This document shows positions 31,401-39,784 of a stretch of 50,816 nucleotides of DNA, piece after piece; position 1 is the first letter of the stretch, and each line of letters opens with the position of its first letter. Source of the DNA: Candidatus Alcyoniella australis (GTDB taxonomy: Bacteria; Lernaellota; Lernaellaia; JAVCCG01; Alcyoniellaceae). Made by a program: the position numbers and the translations under genes. The stretch covers positions 1 to 50,816 of the forward strand of contig JAVCCG010000117.1 of the NCBI GenBank assembly GCA_030765605.1, in the 5' to 3' direction. A model generated the notes under the pieces. That model made no database searches. It was not told the origin of the DNA and saw nothing but the letters and a program-made list of their open reading frames with translations.

Positions 31401-31465
31401 CCGAGAACTGCCCCTTTGCCGACGTCTGCCGCTACCGTCCGCAGTGGGAGGGAGAGGCCCAATGA
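28424..31465 (+). CDS. addB: ATP-dependent helicase/nuclease AddB-like subunit
   Basis: 1013 residues from ATG 28424, within the end of the previous gene. A P-loop (LLAGSAGSGKST, residues 10-20) opens an inactivated UvrD-like helicase fold. The middle holds GIELYAAADPEDEAMWVARDI and VYFTGLTQQEFPPRVFDDALL, both typical of AddB/RexB. The C-terminal PD-(D/E)XK nuclease shows HGRIDRVDVI, LVVDYKLSKM and QPAIYLLAL. Four Cys frame an Fe-S staple: CPFRFFC upstream of the nuclease and CGAENCPFADVC at the end. It works with AddA to resect double-strand breaks for recombination. The spacing of the last Cys triad (Cx4Cx5C) differs slightly from the textbook version. Confidence 0.9.
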   Translation: MGTEPDRILLAGSAGSGKSTFLRERFMRADPQQRMLLLPTASMVRHVRDLLCPDHGSAVLDGGLHTLLDLSLSIVSRHDSLRFAGDALCQSCMRRVLESGERELEPLTQAAQFPGLARTALRWLREIRQAGLEPEALRRSSRPHGRAMAALYELYQAQLDSRRLVDLESAIALAARRLAQGDRPCLELLAVDGFYEFTQLQSRLLRQLIDCAQSCVVSLVDPRGRRFETLERTRNWLLSIDFTEQRLDDVRRFRSTALRVVESGLFAQGADQTHAGQGIELYAAADPEDEAMWVARDIARRRVAGEPYTSFLVVRRSLHQCAADWRRAFDEVGVPLDVLAAAPLSRHQAISELCGLYRCLVDDLNAMPWALAARGLDVPDCELSDLVELWMSIEPPQTLERAAALEGLEQLPTARAALELLVGWSRRLREAASARAAFEVLDAFAAEVAVAGAIKLYTQSAHEDHLLRAAALTAARSALADLAAWSARDAEGSLDPRRLVESAISQFEHSRLSLQTRRSDAVRMVDALEARNWEADCVYFTGLTQQEFPPRVFDDALLGDEERSRISGVALKTAEGRMDEERLLFYLAATRAAKRMVLCYPQRNVAGVSQTRAFWLEDLLALFEQSTIVRHASGAGRMPLLDTATIRRDVLRGCADAVGRRRAGLHPDQRLLAAARGLADRDSGFRNLLQRSQRRGRAALSRPQTIFKLRELVEPLSPSRADDLAQCPFRFFCAKLLRLKPPARRPAFDNLAEGAVIHEVLREVFQHQAFSSWPDLLDRQLDRALRRFGHPDDPARVRMRLLSALNVTIREEQERIEAGGAEPVGFEQEFGTAESTACAIEVPQSLRHRLPAPELTLHGRIDRVDVIQGELGRVGLVVDYKLSKMGWNERRKRVESGLDNQPAIYLLALRHAFNVQPGGMFYVGCYDGRRDGIYAADRLPEGAVEPSSKTFVMNSEQLDQWLDQQQQRLIELVARAYGGQILARPARMDRCGAENCPFADVCRYRPQWEGEAQ

Positions 31466-34400
31466 GCGCGCAGCGGGTGATCAGCGTGGCCGCGGGCGCG
31501 GGCACGGGCAAGACCTATTCGTTGACCGAGCACTTCGTCTCGCTGGCGCTTAGCGGCGTTCCGGTGAGCGAGATCCTGACGATCACCTTTACCGAGCTGG
31601 CCGCGGCCGAGATGCGTGAGCGGATCATCCATAAGCTCGACGAAATCGGTCGGCATGCGCAACGACGCGAGGTGGAATTCGCGGTGATCGGCACGATCCA
31701 CGCGTTGTGCGCCAGAATCCTGCGCGAGAACGCGCTGGTCGCGGGGCTCGATCCGGGCTTCGGCGTGGCGAACGAGGATCGCGCGCGGCTGCTGTTCGAA
31801 AAAGCGTTCCAGGCTGCGGACCAGCGGTTCCGCGTCGAACGGCCGCAACAGTGGGATGCACTGCGCGGCAGCGTGGGCGTTGCGGGCAACCGGCCGAGTC
31901 TGCTGCGGCGCGAGGATCAATGGGTTGTAGCGTTCCAACGCCTGTACGGATCCGTGCGCCAGCTCGACGATTGGGGCTTGGGCTGGATGGAAGTTTCAGA
32001 GAAGGGGAACGCGCCGCTGCTCAACTTGCTGATCGCGGCGGAGAAGGCGTTGGAGGAGTTGGAGCATGCGCCCGACAAATACGATCAGCGCCGTTCCGAA
32101 CTCGGCGCGGTGTTGGAGCGACTGGTGCAGATCGATCCGGACGAGCTGCGGCCGGAAATCTTCACGCTGTTCGAGAGTATCCGCCATGCGGTAAAAGGCA
32201 ACGTAATTGCCAAGCTCAAGGAGCCGTTCAACGCGGTCAAGGATGCGTTGGATCAAGCCCGGCTGTTCGTCGCCGATCGTTTGGCCGCACGAACGGTTCC
32301 GGTGCAACTGTTCATTGAGGACTACCTTGTAAAAGAGTACGAGGGCGTTAAGCGCCGCGCGGGATTGCTCGACTTCGATGACCTGGAGAGCAAGGCCGTG
32401 GCGCTGCTGGCCGAAGATCAAGGCTTGAGAGAGCGGCTGCAACGGCGCTGGACGCAGATACTGGTCGACGAGTTCCAGGACACCAGCCCGATCCAGAACA
32501 GGCTGGTAGAGCTGCTAAGCGATAACAGTGGGCTGTTCGTGGTTGGCGATGAGAAACAGGCGATTTACGGCTTTCGCGGTTCGGACGTGGAGGTGATCCG
32601 CAGGGTGCACGAGTCCACACCCGAACAGGGGCGCCGCACGCTGAAGGTCAACCGGCGCAGCAGGCCGGAGATCCTCGCCTTTGCCAACCTGCTGTTCGAA
32701 CGGATGTGGGATACGGACAGGAACACGCGCAATCGCATGGAGCGCCTGGAGCCGTGGGATGAGAAGCAGTGGCCGGAGCGTTGTGGCGTACGCATCCGTC
32801 TTGGAGTATCGGCCAGCAGCGACACCCGGCGCTTTCAAGAGGCGCGTTGGGTGGCCCAGTCGATCGAGTCGTTGATCTCACAGGCCGGGTTCTGGGATTT
32901 CGAGCGGCCGGTCGAGCCGGGGTCGATTGCCGTGCTGGCGCGCACCACCGGCGGTCTGGGACCGATCCAGCGCGCGCTGGCCGAGCGCTCGATTCCCTTT
33001 GACCTGATCTCGGGCGATGGCTATTTCGAGTCGTGGGAAGTGCTCGACTTGGCCAACCTGCTGCGCTGTATTGTTGACGAACGCGACGAGATCCGCCTGG
33101 CCGCTGTGCTGCGCAGCCCGCTGGTCGGGCTGTCCGACCAAGGGTTGCTCGAACTGTGTCTACACGCCAGGGATACCAGAATCAGCCTGCTCGAGGCCCT
33201 GGCCGACCTGCGGGCCACGGAACGGCTGGAGTCCGAGGTCGACCGGCGCGCGGTCGAGGACTTCGCCCGGCGTCACGCAATGCTGCGCCAACGCTCGCGT
33301 CATTTGCGTGCGGACGCGTTGCTCGCGCAAGCGGCCGAGTTGTTTGAGGCCGAACTGACGGCGCTGGCGGCTGTGGACGGCCGACGTAAGGCTGCCAACG
33401 TTCGTCGGCTGACTGTACTGGCGACCGAGTTGGTCTCGTCCGGGATCGAAGATCCGCTTAAGCTGGCCGACGAGTTGGTGCGGCTGCGCGCCACGCGTTC
33501 GCGTGCGGTGGAGCCTACGACGCCGGACTCTGACCAGCGTTCGAGCGTCCGGCTGATGACCGTGCACAAGGCCAAGGGCCTGGAGTTCGACGTGGTGTTT
33601 GTGGTCGACGTCGGCCGCTCGCCCAAGGGGCCGAGCGAGACTTTCAAAGTCAGCCGCAAACTCGGAGCTGCGTTCAAGCTGGTCGACCCGCGCAGTATGA
33701 GCGTGATCAGCGACGATCGTTGGAAGCTGGTCAAAGATGCGCTCAAACGCGAATCGGACGACGAGGAGCAGCGGCTGTTGTACGTGGCAATGACCCGGGC
33801 CAAGGATCTGCTGGTGCTCAGCGGCACGCGCACCAAGAAAAAGCAGCATTGGCTGGGCAGCCTGGCACAGGAGCTGGAGCTTCCCGACGAGCCGGGCGAG
33901 GGTGCGATCGAGCTCAATGGCTGCCGACCCGCGGTCTGGAGCGTGGTGGACCTCGACGCGGAGCAGGGGGCTGAGCTTGAGGATCCGCAACGGGAAGAGC
34001 CGCTGTCCGCCGTTGCGGTCGAGCTTGAGCCCGTGGCGGACCGGGCCCCGGCGCCGCAACCGCGGCTCGATGTGATCAGCGCTACCGGGCTGTGGACCTT
34101 TGATCGATGTCCACGGCGCTTTGAGCTGGGGTACATGCTGTGCATGCCGCTCGATCAGCCCCGCGACGAGGAACCATCGCTCGAAGACGCGGCGATAGAA
34201 ACGCCGCTCGTTGCAAATTCTATCAGCGGTGTTGCTTGGGGTCAGGCAGTGCATTTAATTCTCGAGCGGATCGAGTTGGACGGTACGGGCGATCAGCGGG
34301 CTTTGGCACAACTTGTGCTCGAACAGCTCGATTTGGAGCCGGACACCGCGACGATCGATCGGCTGGCCGGTGTGGCCGCGGACTTTTTACATTCACCGAT

Positions 34401-34833
34401 CGGCATGCAGGTCGGCGCGGCGCAGAACGTGCTGCGCGAGCACAGCGTGGCACTGCGCTGGGGATCGCTGCTGATCGAGGGCAAGATCGACCTGGCCTTC
34501 GACTCGGGCGATGGCTGGGTGCTGGTCGATCACAAGACCGACCGGCCGCCTCAGGGAGATCCGCGGCTGCTCGCAGAGCGTTACCGCTCGCAGCTGCTGG
34601 TCTATCGGCAGGCGTTGGCCGGCGCCCTGGGCAATCCGCCGCTGGAGTGCCGCCTCAATTGCGTGGGGCGCGCCGCGGTGAAGGTCGAGTTCGAGGATCC
34701 GGCCGGGGATCTCGACGCGCTTGTTGTGCGTCTGAATGCGGCTGTGCAATCAAGCGAGTTTCCCCGCAGCCAGGGCGAGTATTGCGCTCAATGCCGCCAA
34801 CGACGGCTGTGCCTGCCCGGGAGCAGCGCTTGA
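31462..34833 (+). CDS. addA: ATP-dependent helicase/nuclease AddA-like subunit (UvrD/Rep family)
   Basis: 1123 residues from ATG 31462, overlapping addB by 4 bp. Superfamily 1A motifs: VAAGAGTGKTYSL (I), ILVDEFQDTSPIQ (II), LFVVGDEKQAIYGFRGSD (III), LKVNRRSRPEILAFAN (IV), VRLMTVHKAKGLEFDVVFVVD (V, shown in part) and RLLYVAMTRAKDLLVLSG (VI). The C-terminal nuclease has LLIEGKIDLAFDSGDGW and VLVDHKTDR, then YRSQLLVYRQAL, which are the catalytic D, D and K residues. The tail Cys (CAQCRQRRLC) are unusual for AddA, and they might be a small Fe-S or zinc site. It is the motor and second nuclease of the break-resection complex. Confidence 0.93.
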   Translation: MSAQRVISVAAGAGTGKTYSLTEHFVSLALSGVPVSEILTITFTELAAAEMRERIIHKLDEIGRHAQRREVEFAVIGTIHALCARILRENALVAGLDPGFGVANEDRARLLFEKAFQAADQRFRVERPQQWDALRGSVGVAGNRPSLLRREDQWVVAFQRLYGSVRQLDDWGLGWMEVSEKGNAPLLNLLIAAEKALEELEHAPDKYDQRRSELGAVLERLVQIDPDELRPEIFTLFESIRHAVKGNVIAKLKEPFNAVKDALDQARLFVADRLAARTVPVQLFIEDYLVKEYEGVKRRAGLLDFDDLESKAVALLAEDQGLRERLQRRWTQILVDEFQDTSPIQNRLVELLSDNSGLFVVGDEKQAIYGFRGSDVEVIRRVHESTPEQGRRTLKVNRRSRPEILAFANLLFERMWDTDRNTRNRMERLEPWDEKQWPERCGVRIRLGVSASSDTRRFQEARWVAQSIESLISQAGFWDFERPVEPGSIAVLARTTGGLGPIQRALAERSIPFDLISGDGYFESWEVLDLANLLRCIVDERDEIRLAAVLRSPLVGLSDQGLLELCLHARDTRISLLEALADLRATERLESEVDRRAVEDFARRHAMLRQRSRHLRADALLAQAAELFEAELTALAAVDGRRKAANVRRLTVLATELVSSGIEDPLKLADELVRLRATRSRAVEPTTPDSDQRSSVRLMTVHKAKGLEFDVVFVVDVGRSPKGPSETFKVSRKLGAAFKLVDPRSMSVISDDRWKLVKDALKRESDDEEQRLLYVAMTRAKDLLVLSGTRTKKKQHWLGSLAQELELPDEPGEGAIELNGCRPAVWSVVDLDAEQGAELEDPQREEPLSAVAVELEPVADRAPAPQPRLDVISATGLWTFDRCPRRFELGYMLCMPLDQPRDEEPSLEDAAIETPLVANSISGVAWGQAVHLILERIELDGTGDQRALAQLVLEQLDLEPDTATIDRLAGVAADFLHSPIGMQVGAAQNVLREHSVALRWGSLLIEGKIDLAFDSGDGWVLVDHKTDRPPQGDPRLLAERYRSQLLVYRQALAGALGNPPLECRLNCVGRAAVKVEFEDPAGDLDALVVRLNAAVQSSEFPRSQGEYCAQCRQRRLCLPGSSA

Positions 34834-34878
34834 CACCATCGGGCCCGTTACCATAATTTGCGATTGATTAATCAATCG
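34830..34878 (+). promoter_or_regulatory. TetR gene promoter and palindromic operator
   Basis: TTGACA at 34830-34835 overlaps the addA stop codon. After 16 bp comes CATAAT (34852-34857). Immediately downstream is a perfect 18-bp palindrome, CGATTGATTAATCAATCG (34861-34878), at the predicted transcription start and about 27 bp before the TetR start. Its size and position fit autorepression by the TetR protein. CATCGGGCCC also occurs on the left side of the -10, and ATCGGGCCC recurs just past the palindrome. Confidence 0.7.
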
Positions 34879-34904
34879 GGCCCTGCCCATTAAGCGGTAT
34901 TTCG

Positions 34905-35507
34905 ATGGTAAATGAGGCGACGGACAAGCGAAGTGTGATCATGGCAGCGGCGATCAAGACCTTCGCCCAGAAGGGTTATCACGGCACGCGCGTTTCAGAT
35001 ATAGCCAAAGAGGCGGGCGTAGCCTACGGCTTGGTCTACCACTATTTCGAAAATAAAGAACAGCTGCTGAACTCGATCTTCCACGACAATTGGCAGGTCT
35101 TCCTACGCGCGTTGCAGCAGATCTGCCTGTTGGAGAAGCATCCGTTTCAGGAACGGGTGCAGAACCTGGTTGGGTTCCTGCTCGACACCTACGAGCACAA
35201 CCCGGAGCTACTCAAAGTGCTGATCGTCGAGGTGACGCGCTCCAACCGATTTCAGGAGACCGGCAGCCTGCAAATGTTCCGCGAGGCGTTCGATACGGTC
35301 GCCAAGATGATCCGCCGCGCTCAGAAGAGCGGAGAGGCGCGCAAGGATATCGACGCGCGGCTGTCTGCCTTCGTGTTGCTGGGATGCATCGATACCGTGC
35401 TCAGCGCAATGGTCGTCGGCGTGTCGACCTTCGGCCACAAGGACACCGAGCAGCTCAAGCTGGCGATTGCCAACTACGCTCTGGGCGGACTCACGGCGCG
35501 CCCCTGA
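34905..35507 (+). CDS. TetR/AcrR-family transcriptional regulator
   Basis: 200 residues from ATG 34905. The helix-turn-helix is standard: IMAAAIKTFAQKGYHGTRVSDIAKEAGVAYGLVYHYFENKEQLLNSIF (residues about 12-58). The C-terminal ligand-binding domain is helical (VQNLVGFLLDTYEHNPELLKVLIVEVTRS, FDTVAKMIRRAQKSGEARKDIDARLSAFVLLGCIDTVLSAMVVG) and resembles the FadR/AcrR-like lipid-responsive branch, though the ligand cannot be read. The 18-bp palindrome just upstream is its likely site. Targets other than itself are not evident. It converges on the STAND ATPase gene with 2 bp between the stops. Confidence 0.92.
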   Translation: MVNEATDKRSVIMAAAIKTFAQKGYHGTRVSDIAKEAGVAYGLVYHYFENKEQLLNSIFHDNWQVFLRALQQICLLEKHPFQERVQNLVGFLLDTYEHNPELLKVLIVEVTRSNRFQETGSLQMFREAFDTVAKMIRRAQKSGEARKDIDARLSAFVLLGCIDTVLSAMVVGVSTFGHKDTEQLKLAIANYALGGLTARP

Positions 35508-35509
35508 GT

Positions 35510-37090
35510 TTAGGCCACTACCGGCCCCGCCTTCAGCACTTCACACAGCAGCGGATGGAGCCGATAGCGTTCGCTGCCATCGGCGGTCAGGGTTTGGACC
35601 AGCCCCATCTCGCGCAGCTTTTGCAGCTCGATCGAGGCTGCGCCCGCGCCTAATTTGTCGCGCAGGTCCGATTGTAAAAAAGATGGTCCTGCCGTTGCGG
35701 CGAACAACAGCACGTTGCGCAGTTCGACGTTGACCAGCAACTTGGAAAGCGCCCAGCCCAGGGCCTGGCGCACCGCCTGTTCGCCTCCCTCTTCGTCCTC
35801 CGGGTCGAGGCTGAGGATTGAGCGCTGCTTGATTTCGTCGGCAAAGCGTTGCGGATCCTCGCCGGTCCAAGCGAGGATCGAGGACAGCACCTTGCACGCC
35901 AGCGGATGTCCGTCCAGGGAGCGCGCGATTATGCCCAGCTGGTCCAGGCCGACGTTGTAATTTGGGCAGTGGCCGCGGCACAAGGCGATCGAGCTGGTGA
36001 AGTCCAGGCCGCCCAGGCCGCAATCGGACCCGGCGGGGTAGCCGATCTCGCCCTCAATCCCCGCGCCCGGGACGCGCGAAGTCGCCAGCAGTTGAAACGC
36101 GCGCAGGGGGAGGGCGTTGAGCAATTCGATCATCCCGACTGCATCGCCTTTTAGGGGGCCGCGGTCGATATCCCTGATCAGCAGCAGTCTGCGGCCGCTG
36201 TATAGCTCCTCGGGCAAACAGCCCAGGGCCTCGGCCGGGCTGAGACGAGCGGCTTGGTCGCCCAGTAGAAAGCCGGCGACGCGCAACCAAAGCTCGTCCA
36301 CCGAGCGATAGCTCGCGGCGTCGATAGCCAGTACGCCGTCGTAGCGGCTGCGCAGACTCTCCACGGCCATTCGTGCCAGGGTCGAGCGCCCGACACCCGG
36401 GATTCCGTGGACAATCACGCAGCGTGCGCCGCCGGAGTACAGTTCGCAAAGCTCGTCGCGCTCCTGCTCTCTGCCCAAGGCGCGCCGCGGTAGTGTGATC
36501 TCGCCTAGGTCGTGCTGGGGAGTTATCAGCGTGAGCTTGCCGCTACGGCGCTCGTCGCGGATCGTCTCAACGCGGTCGGAAAGCAGACCCTGGCTCAAGC
36601 CGAGCTCGGCGCTGAGCTGCATTAACAACAGCCGCACGTCCTCGTGGTCTTTATCGAGCCGGCCGATGATGTACTGCGTGGCCAGCCGCAGCAGCACCTG
36701 GTCATGGCTCAGCTCGAGGTCGGCGAGCTTAAACAGTTCGAGCAGCAGCCGGTTGAGCTGCGGCAGACGCTCGCCCTTGATCTCGGAGGAGATCCACGAG
36801 GCGAGCAGCGTAGTGCGCTGGAACATGTCCGGGTCGTCCTGCGCCTCGATCTGCGACAGCTTGGAGTAGATGAACGGTGCGTCGCGCAACAGGCGCTCAA
36901 GGCGCGAGCGCTGGTGAAACAAAGAAGCATATTGAGCGCCGGAGACCAACAGTTCGACAGCCTTGTCCCAGGGCTTGGACAGCAGTTGGCGCGCCGCCTC
37001 CTGCGCCTGGCGGCTGAGGCTGAAAGACGCCGCTACCAGGGTTAGAAATCGGTTGAGCTCGACCAGGGCGCTCAAGCGTTTAGCCCGCAA
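35510..37090 (-). CDS. STAND (NB-ARC-like) ATPase with no recognised sensor domain
   Basis: 526 residues from TTG 37090, overlapping the end of threonine aldolase by 11 bp. AAGGTG sits just before it. Residues 1-190 are helical with no family I recognise. GREQERDELCELYSGGARCVIVHG leads into the P-loop GIPGVGRST (229-237). LLIRDID is the Walker B, LLATSRVPGAG the sensor-1-type R, and LDGHPLACKVLSSIL the GLPL-like motif. A winged-helix with LQKLREMGLVQTL and RYRLHPLLCEVL (MHD-like position) ends the protein. There are no TPR, WD40 or LRR repeats after it, although STAND proteins usually carry such a sensor. It may be a regulator or a defence protein. Confidence 0.8.
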   Translation of the reverse strand: MRAKRLSALVELNRFLTLVAASFSLSRQAQEAARQLLSKPWDKAVELLVSGAQYASLFHQRSRLERLLRDAPFIYSKLSQIEAQDDPDMFQRTTLLASWISSEIKGERLPQLNRLLLELFKLADLELSHDQVLLRLATQYIIGRLDKDHEDVRLLLMQLSAELGLSQGLLSDRVETIRDERRSGKLTLITPQHDLGEITLPRRALGREQERDELCELYSGGARCVIVHGIPGVGRSTLARMAVESLRSRYDGVLAIDAASYRSVDELWLRVAGFLLGDQAARLSPAEALGCLPEELYSGRRLLLIRDIDRGPLKGDAVGMIELLNALPLRAFQLLATSRVPGAGIEGEIGYPAGSDCGLGGLDFTSSIALCRGHCPNYNVGLDQLGIIARSLDGHPLACKVLSSILAWTGEDPQRFADEIKQRSILSLDPEDEEGGEQAVRQALGWALSKLLVNVELRNVLLFAATAGPSFLQSDLRDKLGAGAASIELQKLREMGLVQTLTADGSERYRLHPLLCEVLKAGPVVA

Positions 37091-38120
37091 GCACCTTGCC
37101 GAAGATCTCGATGGCGCGGTCGATCTGTTCGGCTGATACGTTGAGGTGGGTCACGGCGCGGATTGTGTCCGGCCCAAAGGGTACCGTGAGCACGCCGTAG
37201 GTTCCGAGGATCTCGACCAGCTCGATCACGCCGTGGAGGCAGTCATCGAGCCTGATTAAAACGATATTGGTCTCGACTTGCGACAGCCGGATCTGGATTT
37301 GCGGCAGGGTCGCCAGCCCCTCGGCCAGGCGTCGGGCGTTGGCATGGTCCAGCGCCAGTCGGTCAACGTTGTTCTCCAGAGCGTAGAGACCGGCGGCGGC
37401 GATAATCCCGACCTGGCGCATGCCGCCGCCCAGGCGCTTGCGCACTCTGCGGGCGTGTTCGATCAGCTCGGACGAGCCGGCGAGGACTGAACCGATGGGG
37501 CAGCCCAGCCCCTTGCTCAGGCAGATGTTCACCGTGTCGGCACAGGCCGCGTACTGCGCCGCGTCGATCCCCGAGGCGATCTGGGCGTTGAACAGCCGCG
37601 CGCCATCGAGGTGCACGGCGATCCCCAATTCGTGTGCCGTGTGCGCCACGTTCTGCATCGCGTCCAACGGGTAGACCCGGCCGCCGGCCTTGTTGTGCGT
37701 GTTCTCCAGGCAGATCAGTCGCGTGATCGGCTGGTGTACGTTTTGGCCCAAGTGCACGCGGGCCTTGATCTGGTCGGCGTGCAGAACGCCGCCGACCCCC
37801 TCCAGCAGCTTGACGGTCACGCCCGACAGGGCCGCTGGAGAGCCGCTCTCGTTGTTGGGGATGTGCGCGTTGGCCTCGCAGATGATCTCGTCGCCGGGAC
37901 GGGTATGTACCACGATCGCCGTCTGGTTGGACATCACGCCGCTGGGCATAAACAGCGCCGATTGCTTACCCAGCAGTGCGGCGACTTTGCGCTCGAGCAG
38001 CGCCGTTGTCGGATCGTCGCCAAAAACGTCGTCGCCCACTTCGGCCGCGACGATGGCCGCGCGCATCGCGTCTGAGGGTCTGGTTACGGTGTCACTGCGC
38101 AGGTCGACGATCTGCTCCAT
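37080..38120 (-). CDS. ltaE: Low-specificity L-threonine aldolase
   Basis: 346 residues from ATG 38120 (MEQIVDLRSDTVTRPSDAM), with AGGAGG 8 bp upstream. The frame opens further at 38156 without support. Family motifs: VGDDVFGDDPTTALLERKVAALLGK, ALFMPSGVMSNQTAIVVHTRPGDE, ANAHIPNNESGSPAALSGV, LENTHNKAGGRVYPL and HLDGARLFNA. The PLP Lys is in NICLSKGLGCPIGSVLAGS. It splits L-threonine or L-allo-threonine into glycine and acetaldehyde in the cytoplasm. Acetaldehyde could be a substrate for the tungsten aldehyde oxidoreductase encoded 11 kb away, but they are not co-transcribed. It overlaps the STAND gene, which is an odd operon partner. Confidence 0.93.
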   Translation of the reverse strand: MEQIVDLRSDTVTRPSDAMRAAIVAAEVGDDVFGDDPTTALLERKVAALLGKQSALFMPSGVMSNQTAIVVHTRPGDEIICEANAHIPNNESGSPAALSGVTVKLLEGVGGVLHADQIKARVHLGQNVHQPITRLICLENTHNKAGGRVYPLDAMQNVAHTAHELGIAVHLDGARLFNAQIASGIDAAQYAACADTVNICLSKGLGCPIGSVLAGSSELIEHARRVRKRLGGGMRQVGIIAAAGLYALENNVDRLALDHANARRLAEGLATLPQIQIRLSQVETNIVLIRLDDCLHGVIELVEILGTYGVLTVPFGPDTIRAVTHLNVSAEQIDRAIEIFGKVLAG

Positions 38121-38179
38121 TATGCGATCCTCCTGGGCGAGCATGTCTTCTGGCAAAGTCCGTTCGTCGCGCGACAGTA

Positions 38180-39784
38180 TTATGAATTCTCTGCGATGCC
38201 GTAGCGCCGCAGTTTTTCGTAGAGCGTAGATTTGGCTATGCCCAGCGCCCGGGCCGCTTTGGTGCGGTTGCCGCCGTGGCGCGCCAAAGTGGCAATGATC
38301 GCCTCGTGTTCGATCTCGGACAGCGTAAGACCGTTCTCGCGGGCCGCGCCGCCAGGCCCCTGGGCCATCTGGCGTGCTTGGACGATCGTCTCGGTGCCGA
38401 TTGTTTCGGATTCGCTGAGCAGCGCGGCGCGCGATAGCACGTTGCGCAGTTGGCGCACGTTCCCGGGCCAGTCCAGATCGCGCAGCATCTCCAGAGCAGC
38501 CTCATCGAGCCGCTTGTCGCGTGAGATGTCGGCGAGCAACACATTGGCGATCAGCTCGATGTCCTCGGGCCGCGTGCTTAGCGGCGGAATGTGGATCGGG
38601 AAGACCGAGATCCGGTAGTAAAGGTCCGTGCGGAAAGTGCCGTTCTCGACCTCGACCGCCAAGTTGCGGTTGCTGGCGGCGACGATTCGTACGTCGACCG
38701 GCACCGGAGTGTCTGAACCAACCGGGATCGCCTCGCCGGACTCAAGCACGCGCAGCAGTTTGGCCTGCAGGTCCAACGGCAGTTCCCCCAGTTCGTCGAG
38801 GAACAACGTGCCGCCGTCCGTGGCCATCAGCAGCCCGGGACGTGATTTGGTTGCGTCGGTGAACGCGCCCTTAACGTGGCCGAACAGCTCGCTCTCGAAA
38901 ATCTGCGAGGACAGGGCCGCGCAGTTCACCGCGATGAACGGGCCGTCGCAACGGGGCGAGAGATCGTGAAGTGCTCGCGCCGCGAGTTCCTTACCGACTC
39001 CCGTGGCACCGCTGATCAGTACCGGTACGTCGACCGGGGCCAGCCGTTTGAGCAACGCGAACAGGCGGCGCATCGACTCGGAACGGCCTGCCATGCCGCA
39101 GAAGAGATGATCAGGTTCGAGCTCGAGCGCGATGTGCTCGGAGCGCGTCTGGATCGCCAGCAGCGTATTGCCCAAACGAATTTGGGCGCCGGGAGGCACG
39201 GCGGCCGAGGCGACGCGCACGTCGTTGACAAAGGTTCCGTTCTTGCTTTCCAGGTCGCGTAGCTGCACGTCGGCGTCCGTAGGGAACAGCTCGATGTGCC
39301 GGCTGGAAACGCAGCTGTCATTGAGCACCAGGTCGCAATCAGGCGCTGCTCCGACCACGATCGGCGAGTCGATGTTCAGCTTCATACCCGCGTCGGGACC
39401 GGAAACGATTTTGAGCTCGACGATCGCAAGCTCAATCCCCTGCTCGTCGACTTTGATCAGCCGCGTGCCCGGTCTGTCGAACGGTCCGAAATTTGAGCGG
39501 CGCAGATCCTCGTAGTTGAAGCTGTAACTGCCGACCTCGATCTTGCCGCTGGACGCGATAGGCTGGTCGGCGTCGGCAAGCGCGTCCGCAGCGCTCCCTT
39601 GGGCCTGGAGGAACAGCTGCGGGCCGCGCCTGATGAATACCAGCCGGAAATCACGTGGGTCGTCCGGAGAGGGAGGGGGGAGCACCAGATCGTTGTGCTG
39701 TTCGGTACCGATCGAGAGCACGCCGAGATTGGTCAGGGAACAGACAACATCGTTTCCGTTGCAGACCGTGACCCGGATACTCAT
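38180..39784 (-). CDS. FHA-domain NtrC-type AAA+ transcriptional activator with GAFTDA loop
   Basis: 534 residues from ATG 39784 (MSIRVTVCNGNDVVC), overlapping the protease stop by 4 bp. Residues 1-95 look like a degenerate FHA fold (VLSIGTEQHNDLVLPPP). Residues about 135-210 are a good FHA (VVGAAPDCDLVLNDSCVSSRHIEL, DLESKNGTFVND). The AAA+ domain has Walker A GATGVGKE (259-266), GHVKGAFTDA (L1 loop at 306-311), Walker B GTLFLDE and the sensor region RVLESGEAIPVG. A Fis-type helix-turn-helix ends it (NRTKAARALGIAKSTLYEKLRRYGI). It should bind a phosphothreonine ligand and activate transcription. GAFTDA instead of GAFTGA raises doubt about normal sigma-54 contact. Confidence 0.92.
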   Translation of the reverse strand: MSIRVTVCNGNDVVCSLTNLGVLSIGTEQHNDLVLPPPSPDDPRDFRLVFIRRGPQLFLQAQGSAADALADADQPIASSGKIEVGSYSFNYEDLRRSNFGPFDRPGTRLIKVDEQGIELAIVELKIVSGPDAGMKLNIDSPIVVGAAPDCDLVLNDSCVSSRHIELFPTDADVQLRDLESKNGTFVNDVRVASAAVPPGAQIRLGNTLLAIQTRSEHIALELEPDHLFCGMAGRSESMRRLFALLKRLAPVDVPVLISGATGVGKELAARALHDLSPRCDGPFIAVNCAALSSQIFESELFGHVKGAFTDATKSRPGLLMATDGGTLFLDELGELPLDLQAKLLRVLESGEAIPVGSDTPVPVDVRIVAASNRNLAVEVENGTFRTDLYYRISVFPIHIPPLSTRPEDIELIANVLLADISRDKRLDEAALEMLRDLDWPGNVRQLRNVLSRAALLSESETIGTETIVQARQMAQGPGGAARENGLTLSEIEHEAIIATLARHGGNRTKAARALGIAKSTLYEKLRRYGIAENS

